A stretch of DNA of 64,000 nucleotides from positions 302,177-366,176 of the forward strand of contig NZ_PEBK01000002.1 in the NCBI RefSeq assembly GCF_002802905.1, given 5' to 3'. Of this stretch, positions 33,892-43,629 are shown one piece after another (within the stretch, counting starts at the first letter, position 1; each line of letters opens with the position of its first letter). Both the position numbers and the translations under genes were made by a program. The stretch comes from Bifidobacterium simiarum. GTDB lineage: Bacteria > Actinomycetota > Actinomycetes > Actinomycetales > Bifidobacteriaceae. The notes beneath the pieces are model-generated. The model worked only from the letters and a program-made list of their open reading frames with translations. It was not told where the DNA came from and made no database searches.

Positions 33892-35352
33892 TCAGCTGGC
33901 CCAGACCGCGGCGTCGGGATCGTCGTCGGGATTGTAGCCAGCATCCTCCTCCGCCGGCACATCGTCGTAGGAGGAGACGTCGTCGACCACGCCCGCGTCG
34001 GCATCGGCGTTGATCGCGTCCATCACCTTGGCGTCGAGCTTGTACTCCGGCAGCACGTTGTCGATGTAGCTGCGCACGGCCTCGACCATCGGCACGTCAT
34101 GCCCGACCTTCTCGGCCAGATACCAGCGGTGGGTGAGCACCTCGTGGAAGAACTGCGCCGGCTCGATCTGCGAACGGTATTCCTTCGGGATCATGCGCAC
34201 GGTGGGCTCGAACGACTCGCGCATCCAGTCCGTGGCCACGATCTCCAGATCCTCGCCCTGCCGCCAGGTGGAGGCGCGGTAGGCGTCGAGATCGTTGAGC
34301 AGTCGGCGGGCCTGATTCTCCTGCACGTCCAGACCGGTGAGCCGCAGCAGCTTGCGCGAGGCGTAGCCGGCGTCCACCACGCGGGGGCGCACGCGTACGC
34401 GGTTGCCGTCCTCGTCGGTGTCCATCTCCAGCTCGTCCACGTCGAAGCCCAGCTCGTTGAGCTTGTTGACGCGCTTCTCGATCTTCCACATTTCGTCGGG
34501 GCTGAAGCTTTCCACGTCGGTGAGCGCGCTCCACAGCGAATGGTAGCGCTCCACCAGCCGGTTGCCGACCTCCACCTCGTCCACGTCGGAGGGCAGCAGG
34601 CGGCCGGAGCTCAGATCCATAAGCTCGCCGATGATGTTCACGCGGGCCAGATCGATGTCGTATTCGCGCTGGCCTTCGGTGAGCTGCGGGTAGAGTTCGC
34701 CGGTCTCGGCGTCCACCAGCACGGCGGCGAAGGAGTCGGCGTCGCGCAGAAACAGCACGTTCGACAGCGACACGTCACCCCAGTAGAAGCCGATCAGATG
34801 CAGTCGGACGAGCAGCACGGCGAGCGCGTCGATCAGACGGTCGGCGGTGTCGTCGCGCAGGTTGCGGGCGAACAGCGCGCGGTACGGCAGCGAGAACTTG
34901 AGGTGCTGGGTGACGAGGATCGCCTCGAGCGGATTGCCATCGCGATCATGGCGTCCGGTGACCACGGCGATCGGCTTCACCGACGGCACGTCGATCTTCT
35001 CCAGCTGCCGGAGCAGCTCGTATTCGCGCTCGGCCACCGACTGGGTGATCTCCTTGAGCGCGTAGACGTCGTGCCCCACGCGCACGAATCGCACGACGTG
35101 GCGGGAGATGCCTCGGGGCAGGTTGGCGAGCAGTTCGTCGGGCCACTGGGCGAGCGGTTTGTGCCACGGCAGCGTGAACATCTTCGGATTCGAGCTGGCC
35201 GCGGTGATCTTCAGGGCCTTCGGCTGGGCCGGACGATGACCGCCGACCGCGGCACCGGCGCCGATGCCGGACAGTCCCGCATTAATCGGCAGATCCGCGG
35301 ATTTCACCGAAGTGGCCTGTACAAGTCTGGGATCCAATTCCACGTTTTCCAT
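33892..35352 (-). CDS. DUF4032 protein, kinase-like fold
   Basis: A 486-aa cytoplasmic protein of an actinobacterial family (DUF4032). Residues 50-280 have the pattern of a lipopolysaccharide-kinase-like or atypical kinase: ISRHVVRFVRVGHDVYALKEI, later RLHLIGFYWGDVSLSNVLF as a catalytic-loop equivalent, then AVLVDAETGEL as the metal-binding segment. The C-terminal half holds the DUF4032 domain proper and an acidic tail. The substrate is unknown. The start at 35352 is the first residue of the conserved sequence; the longer ORF to 35499 runs into the GATC-rich repeat. No strong ribosome-binding site is visible. Confidence 0.85.
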   Translation of the reverse strand: MENVELDPRLVQATSVKSADLPINAGLSGIGAGAAVGGHRPAQPKALKITAASSNPKMFTLPWHKPLAQWPDELLANLPRGISRHVVRFVRVGHDVYALKEITQSVAEREYELLRQLEKIDVPSVKPIAVVTGRHDRDGNPLEAILVTQHLKFSLPYRALFARNLRDDTADRLIDALAVLLVRLHLIGFYWGDVSLSNVLFLRDADSFAAVLVDAETGELYPQLTEGQREYDIDLARVNIIGELMDLSSGRLLPSDVDEVEVGNRLVERYHSLWSALTDVESFSPDEMWKIEKRVNKLNELGFDVDELEMDTDEDGNRVRVRPRVVDAGYASRKLLRLTGLDVQENQARRLLNDLDAYRASTWRQGEDLEIVATDWMRESFEPTVRMIPKEYRSQIEPAQFFHEVLTHRWYLAEKVGHDVPMVEAVRSYIDNVLPEYKLDAKVMDAINADADAGVVDDVSSYDDVPAEEDAGYNPDDDPDAAVWAS

Positions 35353-35500
35353 AGTCACCAACTTAGTAGATGGGAGAGAGCAGCGGCCGGACGGGCGTGA
35401 CCGGACCGATAATCCGATCCGGCAATCCGGACCAATGATCCGGACCGACGATCCAATCCGATCGGTATGACGACGATCGGCATACGACGATCGGGGCATG

Positions 35501-35537
35501 AAGAAGCCCCACGACCAGCACTGGCCGCGGGGCTACT
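35501..35537 (-). terminator. hairpin terminator downstream of msmK
   Basis: On the minus strand AGCCCCGCGGCC pairs with GGTCGTGGGGCT, followed by TCTTC. It lies 96 bp after the msmK stop. Confidence 0.75.
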
Positions 35538-35632
35538 GTTCTGCGGTGAGGCAAATGAGAGAGGAAGAGAGGGGACCTGCCTCACCTATCGGAATCGGAG
35601 GAAATCCCACAAACCTTCGGTTCCGACGATTT

Positions 35633-36763
35633 TCAGTTCAGACGCAGCTCCGTGCTCGGGGCGAAGAGGTGCATCTTCTCGGGATCGATCTTGATCCGCA
35701 CGGTGTCGCCGACTTTCGGCAGCAGACGCGGGTTGACTCGAACGGTGGTCATCTTGTCCTGATCGGACATCACGGCGCTGGCCTGCTCGGCGGCGGAGCC
35801 GTCGGTGACGATGTTGCCGTAGATGTAGCCGTCGGAGCCCAGATCCTCGACGTTGGCGACGTGCAGCTTGAAGGCGTTGGCGTCATCCGGGCCGGCGAGG
35901 GTGGCGTCCTCGGGACGGAAGCCGACGACGATCTTGCCGCCGTCCTCCGGGGTGAGCTTGGCCACGACCTCCTTGGGCAGATCGACGGTGTCGTCGCCGA
36001 TCTTGGCCTGGCCGTTGACCACCGGGTGCACGTTGAGGTTCATCGACGGGGAGCCGATGAAGCCGGCGACGAACACGTTGGCCGGGCGATCGTACAGCTC
36101 GGTCGGGGCGCCGACCTGCTGCAGGATGCCGAGCTTGATGACGGCGATGCGGTCGCCCATCGTCAGGGCCTCGGTCTGGTCGTGGGTCACGTACAGGGTG
36201 GTGACGCCGAGCTGACGCTGCAGGGCGGCGATCTGCGTACGGGTCTGGACACGGAGCTTGGCGTCGAGGTTCGACAGCGGCTCATCCATGAGGAAGACCT
36301 TCGGCTTACGGACGATGGCGCGGCCCATGGCCACACGCTGACGCTGGCCACCGGAAAGGGCCTTCGGCTTGCGGTCGAGGAACTCGGTCAGATCAAGGAT
36401 CTTCGCGGCCTCCTCCACGCGCTTGCGGATTTCCTCCTTCGGGGTGCCGGCGATCTTCAGGGCGAAGCCCATGTTGTCGGCCACCGACATGTGCGGGTAC
36501 AGTGCGTAGTTCTGGAAGACCATGGCGATGTCACGGTCCTTCGGCTGCATGTTGGTGACGTCCTTATCACCGATGAGGATACGGCCCTTGTTCACTTCCT
36601 CGAGGCCGGCGAGCATACGAAGGGTGGTGGACTTGCCGCAGCCGGAGGGGCCGACGAGCACGAGGAACTCGCCATCCTTGATATCAAGATTCAGATTATC
36701 GACCGAGGGCTTGTCGTTGCCCGGGTAGATACGGGTGACATGGTCAAAAACCACTTCTGCCAT
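35633..36763 (-). CDS. msmK: sugar ABC transporter ATP-binding protein, MsmK/UgpC/MalK type
   Basis: A 376-aa ATPase that powers carbohydrate ABC importers. Walker A is GPSGCGKST (about residue 38), the Q-loop is in [10 protein letters not shown], the signature is [14 protein letters not shown], Walker B is [12 protein letters not shown], and the switch is [11 protein letters not shown]. The C-terminal 140 residues are the OB-fold regulatory domain of the MalK class. It is encoded alone, without permease or binding-protein genes, so it probably serves several sugar importers as one shared ATPase, as MsmK does in streptococci (inference). AAGGAA precedes the ATG. A cre/LacI-like operator lies 220 bp upstream. 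Confidence 0.94.
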   Translation of the reverse strand: MAEVVFDHVTRIYPGNDKPSVDNLNLDIKDGEFLVLVGPSGCGKSTTLRMLAGLEEVNKGRILIGDKDVTNMQPKDRDIAMVFQNYALYPHMSVADNMGFALKIAGTPKEEIRKRVEEAAKILDLTEFLDRKPKALSGGQRQRVAMGRAIVRKPKVFLMDEPLSNLDAKLRVQTRTQIAALQRQLGVTTLYVTHDQTEALTMGDRIAVIKLGILQQVGAPTELYDRPANVFVAGFIGSPSMNLNVHPVVNGQAKIGDDTVDLPKEVVAKLTPEDGGKIVVGFRPEDATLAGPDDANAFKLHVANVEDLGSDGYIYGNIVTDGSAAEQASAVMSDQDKMTTVRVNPRLLPKVGDTVRIKIDPEKMHLFAPSTELRLN

Positions 36764-37174
36764 GGTTAATCATTTCCTTTCACTGGCAGGTACGTGCCAG
36801 ACGATCCGTTGTAAAAGGGGGTTTGTAATTGCTATTGAGTTATCACCGTCGTTGGATTGTTTTCCCTGCTTTGGGTCCACGTCACCACTAACTGCATTGT
36901 TGGCGATTGAAGATTCTCTTCGATGAGCCACTTCCCAACAGTACACTACGACACGCCGGCTGCACCACCCCCGTTGTTACCGCGAAACCGCTTACATTAC
37001 AAGGGATGTTACTTTTCTGTTATTTTCCGACTTGACGCTGTGCAAAAACTTTCTCTCTTTCGCACAGCATCGCACATCACCGCATCGCCACATACCGCAT
37101 TCCACATGCAGCCGGTGCGTACCGTCACGTCCCACGCACGCCCCCGCACGGCACAGACTCAGGACCTCACGGCC
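36764..37174. other. intergenic region upstream of msmK
   Basis: 410 bp, A/T-rich in its middle. It holds the msmK promoter on the minus strand (a possible TTGCAC -35 near 37043 and an ATAACA-type -10 near 37020), the palindromic operator at 36983-36996, and a near-palindrome TGGCAGGTACGTGCCA at about 36784. No gene seen. Confidence 0.5.
36983..36996 (-). promoter_or_regulatory. cre/LacI-type operator upstream of msmK
   Basis: CGAAACCGCTTACA matches the catabolite-responsive-element consensus TGWAANCGNTNWCA at 13 of 14 positions. It is a typical palindromic LacI/CcpA-family site, placed just downstream of the candidate msmK promoter. Confidence 0.55.
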
Positions 37175-38374
37175 TCAGGATTCGTCCCACGCCTCCTCCC
37201 ACGCCTTCATGTCGGCATGGCTCAGTCCGGCACCAGGCTGCGTGGCCTCCTTCAGCGCCTTGCGCCGCGCCCGCTCCTCCGCCTTCTCCTCGGCCCGCGC
37301 CTCGGCCTCGGCCTTGTTCTCCGTGGCCTTCTGCGCCCACACCGCGCGCAGTTGATGCCAGTACTCGCGCACGTCCTGGAAGCTGTCCTTCACATCGTCC
37401 AGCGCCTCGTCCATCGAACGGGTCAGCAGATCCAGCAGCTCGCGCGTGGCCTGCGGCATCTCCTCGTCGCTGCCTTCGACGTCGCGGGTCAGCCCTTCGA
37501 TCCGCCGGCGCATCGCATCGGCGTCCTCCGGGTCGATCTTCAATCCGGTGATGATCGACTGACGGATCGTCTCGTAATCCAGATTGGCGAAAAAATTCAG
37601 CTGCTGCATCTTCATGAACGACTTCAGCTCGGGGTACCGCCGCTCCACATACTCCTCGCGGTCGTCGGCCGCCCGACGCCAGTCGCGGTTCAGTTTCGGG
37701 TCCAGCGTGGCGGTGATCGACCCCTGCCGCAGCCGGTAGTGGTACAACACCTTCGGGATGCGCACGATCCGCGTCGATTCGCCGATCACGTTGCAGATGC
37801 GGGCCATGTCCTCGATCTTGCGACCCACCGGGAACGAAAAATCATGGTCCTTGTACGTGGACGCCGGGGCAAGGAACGCCCAGAAATACCCGTCGATCTC
37901 CGACTTCACCTGCGCCTTGATCCCCTCCTGCGGAGTGAGGATCTGCACCTCGTCGAAATCGTTGTGCTTGTAGTCACTCAGCAGGGTCCGGCCGTTTTCG
38001 GAGATCGTGTCGAACTTGAACATCACCAAGTCCGCGTCGTACTGCGCCAAGGCGTTGAGGCAATCCTCAACGAGGTGCGGATCGATGGTGTCGTCGGAAT
38101 CGGCGAAGTACACATACTCGCCGGTCGACTGGGCCAGACCGGCGTTGCGCGCATCGGAGAGCCCCCCGTTTGTCTTGTGGATCACCCGGATGCGGGAATC
38201 CCGCGCGGCCCACTCGTCGCACATCGCCGGGCAGCCGTCGGGAGAGCCGTCGTCGACCAGCAGGATCTCCAGATTCCGGTAGGTCTGGCCCGTCACGCTC
38301 GCCACGCACTCGTCCAGAAACTTCTCCACCTTGTACACCGGGACGATCACCGAAACGAGAGGATTCTCAGCCAT
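37175..38374 (-). CDS. family 2 glycosyltransferase
   Basis: A 399-aa GT-A-fold transferase. LVSVIVPVYKVEKFLDECVASV opens the domain, LLVDDGSPDG holds the nucleotide-binding Asp residues, and YVYFADSDDTIDPHLVE gives the metal-binding DxD. The catalytic domain takes about 220 residues. The C-terminal 130 residues are strongly charged and end in an Ala/Glu/Lys/Arg coiled coil (AEAEARAEEKAEERARRKA). There is no membrane helix. It probably adds sugar to a cell-surface glycan or glycoconjugate; acceptor unknown. GGAGG lies five bases before the ATG at 38374. The gene is isolated and diverges from the kinase. Confidence 0.88.
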   Translation of the reverse strand: MAENPLVSVIVPVYKVEKFLDECVASVTGQTYRNLEILLVDDGSPDGCPAMCDEWAARDSRIRVIHKTNGGLSDARNAGLAQSTGEYVYFADSDDTIDPHLVEDCLNALAQYDADLVMFKFDTISENGRTLLSDYKHNDFDEVQILTPQEGIKAQVKSEIDGYFWAFLAPASTYKDHDFSFPVGRKIEDMARICNVIGESTRIVRIPKVLYHYRLRQGSITATLDPKLNRDWRRAADDREEYVERRYPELKSFMKMQQLNFFANLDYETIRQSIITGLKIDPEDADAMRRRIEGLTRDVEGSDEEMPQATRELLDLLTRSMDEALDDVKDSFQDVREYWHQLRAVWAQKATENKAEAEARAEEKAEERARRKALKEATQPGAGLSHADMKAWEEAWDES

Positions 38375-38745
38375 ATCAACCTCCACGAACACCGTATGCA
38401 CCATACCGTATGACGGCCACCGCAGGGACCGGACGTCCGCACGCCGCCGGACGTCGCCCGACACGGCATGGCGGAACTCCCGCCATAGTACCCACAGCCG
38501 TCTAATACGCCGCTCATCATCACGGAACCCTCGAACCATCATCACGGAACTTGGCCGATCGGTTCGGCCAATAAATCGTGAACGGGTTGGCCAAAGTACC
38601 GCCAAACCCACCAACCGATCACGGCCAAACCACCAGCCGATCACCGGCCAATCACCGGAACCGTCACCGCAGAACCCGACCGTCCCGCGAAACTTGTGCA
38701 AGAAAGTCAGGAAACACCAACCGATCGGCAGGGTCAGGTGTCACA

Positions 38746-41700
38746 ATGGGCGGCATGACTGATTTGAATGCGTTGAATCTGGAAGCGGGAAGTCTGGTCG
38801 GGGGGTATACGCTGATCTCCCGACTCGGCGGCGGCGCGATGGGATCCGTCTGGAGGGTGAAGGACGACGGCGGCACCGTATATGCCATGAAGATTCTGCG
38901 TGATTCACTGGTGGACGACGAGGAGACCGCGGAGGCGGACGACACCGCGGCCGGCCACGACGACGGATTCCAGGCAGGCGAGACCAGCAAGGCCACGGCC
39001 CGCGAGCGCCTGCGCCGCGAGGCCGCCGCACTGCGCCGCGTGAACCATCCGGGCGTGTGCCAGATCGTGGATATGGAGCTCGACGATTCGCTGGCGTTCA
39101 TCGTCACCGAACTCATCGAAGGCAAGAACCTGCGCGAGGACGTGGCCGCGAACGGCCGGTATGTGGCCGGTGATCTGGAGCGACTGGCCCGCAAGCTGAT
39201 CGACGCGGTGTCGGCGGTGCATCGGGCCGGCATCATCCACCGTGACATCAAGCCCACGAACGTGATGATCGCCCGAACCGGTCCGGTGCTGGTGGATTTC
39301 GGCATTGCGATGGGCGAGGGCGAAAGTCATGTGACCCGGACCGGTCTGGTGATGGGTACGCCGGGATTCATCGCCCCCGAGGTGATCGACGGCGCCGAGT
39401 CGGATGAGAACACCGACTGGTGGAGCGTGGCCGCGGTATTGGCGTTCGCCGCCACCGGACGACCGGTGTTCGGCACGAAGCCGATGATGGCGGTGCTGGA
39501 GCGCGCGGCCGCGGGACACGCGAATCTGGCCGGATTGCCGCCCCGGACCACGGCGATGTTCCGCCGCGCGCTCAGCCCGAACCGCGACGAGCGCTGCACG
39601 CCACTGGAATTGCTGCAGACGATCGAACTGGACGCGCTCACCCCCGAAATCTGGACGGCCGCGGCCTCATCGGCACTGAACACCGGGGCATTGAATGCCG
39701 GGCTGTCGGGATTATCGGGATTGTCCGGCGCGTCACAGCCCGGTACCGCACAGCCCGGCACGGTGACGCCGGCCGGCACGGCACAGCCGGCCAACCCGGC
39801 GCAGCCGATCAGCACAGCACAGCCGATCAGTACGCCGCCGCTGCCGCCGGTCTCGCCCGCAACGGCATCCCCCCAGACCGATTCCGGCAACGGCGGATCC
39901 GGCAGCAGCGCAGACCCCGCCGACTCCGTCTATACGCCGTCGTTCATCAATACGGCGCTCGACGAACCGATCACCGATGACCTCAATGATCGCACCGGTG
40001 CCGCTGATATTCTCGGCACCCCGCGCACCGCCGGCAGCGCCGATGCCCCCGATCCTCGTACCATCATCGGATCGCCGTCGCCGCGAACGGTGACCGGCTC
40101 GGCGACGCCCGGTGAAGGTTCTTCCGATGATGACGGCGACAAGGGGGCGGTGCTCCCTTTTGGCGCAGGCTCCGCCGACCCCGATAACCCCCGTACGCTC
40201 TGGAAGGAACTGGACGAGCGGGCGGACGCCCCGACCCAGCTGGTCAAGACCCCCGTCGTCACGCCGGAGGCCCTGCAGGCCACGCAGATCATCTCCCCGC
40301 GGGATGCCGCCGCTGCCGCTCTGGCCAACGCCTCGGCCACCATGGTGCTGAACACCGCACAGCCGACGATGGAGACCGCGGTCATGCCGGTCGACGCCAC
40401 CCCGACCATGGCATTCACCCCGGATGCCGTCGAGGAGTCCCGAGCGGAAGCCACCTTGGCATTGAACAACGCAACACCGGCACAGATCGTGGATCAGGAC
40501 GACGACTGGATCGGCGAGAACGGACTGATCAATGACGGCATGCCCCTCGGCACGCAGATCGTCACCAAGGCCAGCATCCCCACACCCGCACGATCGACCG
40601 AGCCCGCGACGCCGGCCGACGCCGCGCAGTCACCGGCCCCGACGGAACCGTCCGCCGAACCTTCCGCACCCGCGAATCAGTACCCGGCACCGGCCATCAG
40701 ACCATTACGCGCCACCGTACCGATGACCCGCACGATACCGGCCCGCACTACACCGGCCCTCGCGACACCGCCTCACGCGGCGCGGACGGTCTCCTCGGCG
40801 TCGCAGGGCGCTGTATCACCGGCGAGCACCCCCGATTTCGACCCCGAGGCCACGATCGCCATGTCCGCGCCGGATCCCGAAGCGACGATGGCGATGCCGG
40901 CACCCACGTCACTGGCACCTGCGCAACCGGCATATCCCGAACCGCCGGCACGCCCGTTCGATCCAGAGGCTACGGAGCTCATGCCTCCGCTGCCGAATCC
41001 CGAAGACGCCAACGGCGCCGGCCCCTATGCACCACCGGTTCGCGAGAATCCACAGCCGTATACGGGCGAGGCCGCGGCGGTCAGCCCCGCCTCAATCAAT
41101 CCCGTCGCGATCGATCCAGCCCCACAGTCCCCCTATGCCACACCCCAACCCGAAGCGGCTCCCGCCCAATACGGGGGTTTCTACGATCATGAGGGCGCCA
41201 TGACCGCGTGGTACGTGCCCCGTGGCAAGGCGCTGCTGATGCTGCTGGCCATACCGCTGTGCCTGTTCGCCGCCACGGCCCCGTTCGGCGCGCTGATCGC
41301 GGCGGCATTCGCCCTGTGGGCGTTCACCGTCACCGGATTGTCCACGCAGTCGCAGCTCAGGCGCGAGACCAAGCGCGGCAGCGGTCGCAAGGGCACCGAC
41401 AGCGCGTGGATCATCGGCTCGCTGCCCTGGCACATGGTGAAAGGACTGGCCCTGTCGGCCGGTCCGATCGCGCTGATGATCGTGATCCTCATGGCGCTGT
41501 CGTCGTTCCTCACTGTGGCACTGAACCTCATCAGCGCCGATTTCGTGATTCCGCTGTTCCGGTTCAGCATCCGCATTCCGGTGACGGCCGACGTGCCGCT
41601 GTCCGCGTCCGGCTTCATGCTGTTCCTCTCCATGGCCGCGGCCTGGACGGTCGCCGCACTCGGCCCCTATTCCCGGACCGCACGGCTCGGCGCCGGAGCC

Positions 41701-41934
41701 CTTCGCGGGACGTTCGGCGCCCCCAAACCCCCGTGGCAAACCCAGTCGTCGTCGGGCGGCAATCAGGATGAAAACGATTTCACCGATCCGGATGGCGAGA
41801 CCGAGGACGCCGTGCTCTCGGCCCGTCGCCGCAACTGGACGCTCACGATCATCTGGGCCGTGCTGATCCTCACCGGCATCGTGCTGATCCTCACCAACAA
41901 CAGCATCGACTGGTCGCCGCTCATCCTCTCCTGA
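38746..41934 (+). CDS. serine/threonine protein kinase with long disordered linker and C-terminal membrane helices
   Basis: A Hanks-type kinase of about 1062 aa. Residues 20-300 are the kinase domain: glycine loop SRLGGGAMGSVW, Lys in YAMKIL, catalytic loop HRDIKPTNVMI, metal motif VDFGIAMG and APE-like motif GFIAPEVID, all intact. Residues 300-800 are an Ala/Pro/Thr-rich disordered linker with repeated acidic-Thr motifs (DPEATIAM, DPEATMAM, DPEATELM, ATQIIS, ATMVLN) that look like phosphothreonine docking sites. The C-terminal 230 residues contain about four membrane helices and a short tail. No PASTA domains are present. ATGs at 38746 and 38755 are both possible starts; AGGTG precedes the first. 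Confidence 0.9.
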   Translation: MGGMTDLNALNLEAGSLVGGYTLISRLGGGAMGSVWRVKDDGGTVYAMKILRDSLVDDEETAEADDTAAGHDDGFQAGETSKATARERLRREAAALRRVNHPGVCQIVDMELDDSLAFIVTELIEGKNLREDVAANGRYVAGDLERLARKLIDAVSAVHRAGIIHRDIKPTNVMIARTGPVLVDFGIAMGEGESHVTRTGLVMGTPGFIAPEVIDGAESDENTDWWSVAAVLAFAATGRPVFGTKPMMAVLERAAAGHANLAGLPPRTTAMFRRALSPNRDERCTPLELLQTIELDALTPEIWTAAASSALNTGALNAGLSGLSGLSGASQPGTAQPGTVTPAGTAQPANPAQPISTAQPISTPPLPPVSPATASPQTDSGNGGSGSSADPADSVYTPSFINTALDEPITDDLNDRTGAADILGTPRTAGSADAPDPRTIIGSPSPRTVTGSATPGEGSSDDDGDKGAVLPFGAGSADPDNPRTLWKELDERADAPTQLVKTPVVTPEALQATQIISPRDAAAAALANASATMVLNTAQPTMETAVMPVDATPTMAFTPDAVEESRAEATLALNNATPAQIVDQDDDWIGENGLINDGMPLGTQIVTKASIPTPARSTEPATPADAAQSPAPTEPSAEPSAPANQYPAPAIRPLRATVPMTRTIPARTTPALATPPHAARTVSSASQGAVSPASTPDFDPEATIAMSAPDPEATMAMPAPTSLAPAQPAYPEPPARPFDPEATELMPPLPNPEDANGAGPYAPPVRENPQPYTGEAAAVSPASINPVAIDPAPQSPYATPQPEAAPAQYGGFYDHEGAMTAWYVPRGKALLMLLAIPLCLFAATAPFGALIAAAFALWAFTVTGLSTQSQLRRETKRGSGRKGTDSAWIIGSLPWHMVKGLALSAGPIALMIVILMALSSFLTVALNLISADFVIPLFRFSIRIPVTADVPLSASGFMLFLSMAAAWTVAALGPYSRTARLGAGALRGTFGAPKPPWQTQSSSGGNQDENDFTDPDGETEDAVLSARRRNWTLTIIWAVLILTGIVLILTNNSIDWSPLILS

Positions 41935-41950
41935 CGGAGGCCATTGGCCC

Positions 41951-42070
41951 GGTACAACCTGCCCCGGTCCAACCCATTCCGGCACAACCTGCCCCGGTCC
42001 AACCCATTCCGGTACAACCTGCCACGGCCCAACCCATTCCGGCCCAACCCATTCCGGCCCAACCCATTCC
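41951..42070. repeat. 30-bp minisatellite (3 x 30 bp plus 2 x 15 bp)
   Basis: Perfectly spaced copies begin at 41951, 41981 and 42011 (GGTACAACCTGCCCCGGTCC plus AACCCATTCC). Two half units, GGCCCAACCCATTCC, follow at 42041 and 42056. It lies 16 bp after the kinase stop and about 220 bp before the DsbA-like gene. Confidence 0.9.
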
Positions 42071-42287
42071 CCATACCAAACCGAGGCCGCTTCTCCCATC
42101 GCGAACACCGGCCGCGGTCAGGTCCCGTCATCACGGTTTATTTACCCTGCGTCGCTATACTGATCCGCAGTCGCCGACCATGCACGTCCGATACGCGCAT
42201 ACGGCAACCCCGTCGCGGACCCCGGAAGGGCGTCCTAGCGGGGACATTTCATCATCCAAGGCATCGAGGGGCATTCCGGGGAAGACC

Positions 42288-43277
42288 ATGGCTGCAAACA
42301 CGGGCAAGAGCAATAGCAACAAGAACACCACGCAGGCACAGCGCAAGCCGAAGCCCGCCACCCGCAAGGCCCGTCAGGCAGCCGCCGAAGCCGCCGCCAA
42401 GGCCCGCGCCGAGCAGGCGGCCAAGGACCGCCGCACGCAGACCATCATCGGCGTGGCCGTGGTCGTGATCATCGCGCTCGTGCTTGGCCTGATCGGCTTC
42501 AACATCTGGAAGTCGAACCACCCCACGCAGGACACCGGCGAATACAACAAGGCGTGGTCCGAGGTGCAGAAGGCCGAGCCGAAGCCCGCGCACAGCACCG
42601 AAAAGGGTGGATTCGTGCTTTCCAAAAACGGCCTCGACAAGCCGGTGAAGGGCGTGCCCACCGTGGCCGTCTACATGGACTTCATGTGCCCGGGCTGCGG
42701 CGCGATGGAACGCCAGCTCGGCACGACCTACCAGCAGATGGTGGACGCCGGACAGATCAACCTTGAGATCCACCCGATGGCCTTCATGGACCGCTACTCC
42801 ACCGACGAGTACTCCACCCGCGCCGGCAACGCGGCCATCGAGATCGCCGAATCCGATTCGGATCCGAACCACCTGCTGAAGTTCATCGAGCTGATGTACG
42901 CCGAGGACTTCCAGCCCAACGAGTCCGACTACCAGCCCGTCTCCAACGACGACATCAAGGGCCGGGCCATCGCGGCCGGCGTGAGCGAAAGCGTCGCCGC
43001 CAAGGCCACCGACAAGGACTACCAGTACAAGAGCTGGCTCTCCGCCATGAGCACCTTCACCCCGCTGCGCTCCGAACTGTGGAACCGCAGCGGCCAGCTC
43101 AAGGGCCAGATGAGCACCCCGACGATCACCGTCAACGGTACGTACTGGGATCGCAACAAGCTGGGCACCACCGACATGCGCACCGGACTGCTCAAGGCCA
43201 TCGGCCTCGACTCCTCCGCGGTCGGCAAGGAAGGCAAGCTGCCGTCGCTGGGCACCGGCACCGAGCTGACGTACTGA
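42288..43277 (+). CDS. DsbA-family thiol-disulphide oxidoreductase, membrane-anchored
   Basis: A 329-aa protein. Residues 1-45 are a Lys/Ala-rich cytoplasmic coiled segment, followed by one membrane helix (IIGVAVVVIIALVLGLIGF). The outer part is a thioredoxin-fold DsbA domain with the active site MCPGC (about residue 140) and a helical insertion. The cis-Pro loop is STPTITVNG near the C-terminus. It should oxidise or shuffle disulphides in exported proteins. The ATG at 42288 is preceded by GGGGA. A TATACT -10-like hexamer lies at 42156-42161. Confidence 0.9.
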   Translation: MAANTGKSNSNKNTTQAQRKPKPATRKARQAAAEAAAKARAEQAAKDRRTQTIIGVAVVVIIALVLGLIGFNIWKSNHPTQDTGEYNKAWSEVQKAEPKPAHSTEKGGFVLSKNGLDKPVKGVPTVAVYMDFMCPGCGAMERQLGTTYQQMVDAGQINLEIHPMAFMDRYSTDEYSTRAGNAAIEIAESDSDPNHLLKFIELMYAEDFQPNESDYQPVSNDDIKGRAIAAGVSESVAAKATDKDYQYKSWLSAMSTFTPLRSELWNRSGQLKGQMSTPTITVNGTYWDRNKLGTTDMRTGLLKAIGLDSSAVGKEGKLPSLGTGTELTY

Positions 43278-43305
43278 TCGACTTTTCCGAACGTTTCGTT
43301 ATACT
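43278..43305 (+). promoter_or_regulatory. promoter of tRNA-Thr
   Basis: TCGACT (-35-like, 43278-43283) and TATACT (-10, 43300-43305) are 16 bp apart, about 58 bp ahead of the mature tRNA. Confidence 0.5.
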
Positions 43306-43362
43306 TGCTTCGTTCGCGTTAACGGATCGCACGCTTCGCATGCATCGACGTTGACGAGGCAA

Positions 43363-43436
43363 GCCTCCTTAGCTCAGTTGGCCAGAGCAGCCGCCTTGTA
43401 AGCGGCAGGTCGTCAGTTCGAACCTGACAGGAGGCT
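43363..43436 (+). tRNA. tRNA-Thr (TGT)
   Basis: A 74-nt cloverleaf: acceptor GCCTCCT/AGGAGGC with discriminator T, anticodon arm GCCGC-CTTGTAA-GCGGC giving TGT, and T arm GTCAG-TTCGAAC-CTGAC. CCA is not encoded. Confidence 0.95.
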
Positions 43437-43629
43437 CTTCTTTCGCTGGCTTTACTTTTCTTTCGTCGGATTTCCCTCGCCGTCCGGATCGCATCGTCGA
43501 TGCTGTTGTGATCCGACACATTCCCAGAACACGCCGATACCGGCGGACCCCGCATTCGCGTTAGTATGGTGAATAAATCATGGCCTAACGGCCTTGCGTA
43601 AGTGGGGATAACAAAACTTGCCGCGAGTA
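43437..43629. other. intergenic stretch between tRNA-Thr and the sRNA candidate
   Basis: No gene. It should hold the promoter of the sRNA; TAGTAT at 43562-43567 is one -10-like hexamer but has no clear -35. Confidence 0.35.

Noticed and set aside
41951..42070. Evenly spaced repeat that could suggest a CRISPR array
   Set aside because: The units are contiguous tandem copies without unique spacers, and no cas gene is in the window. It is a minisatellite.
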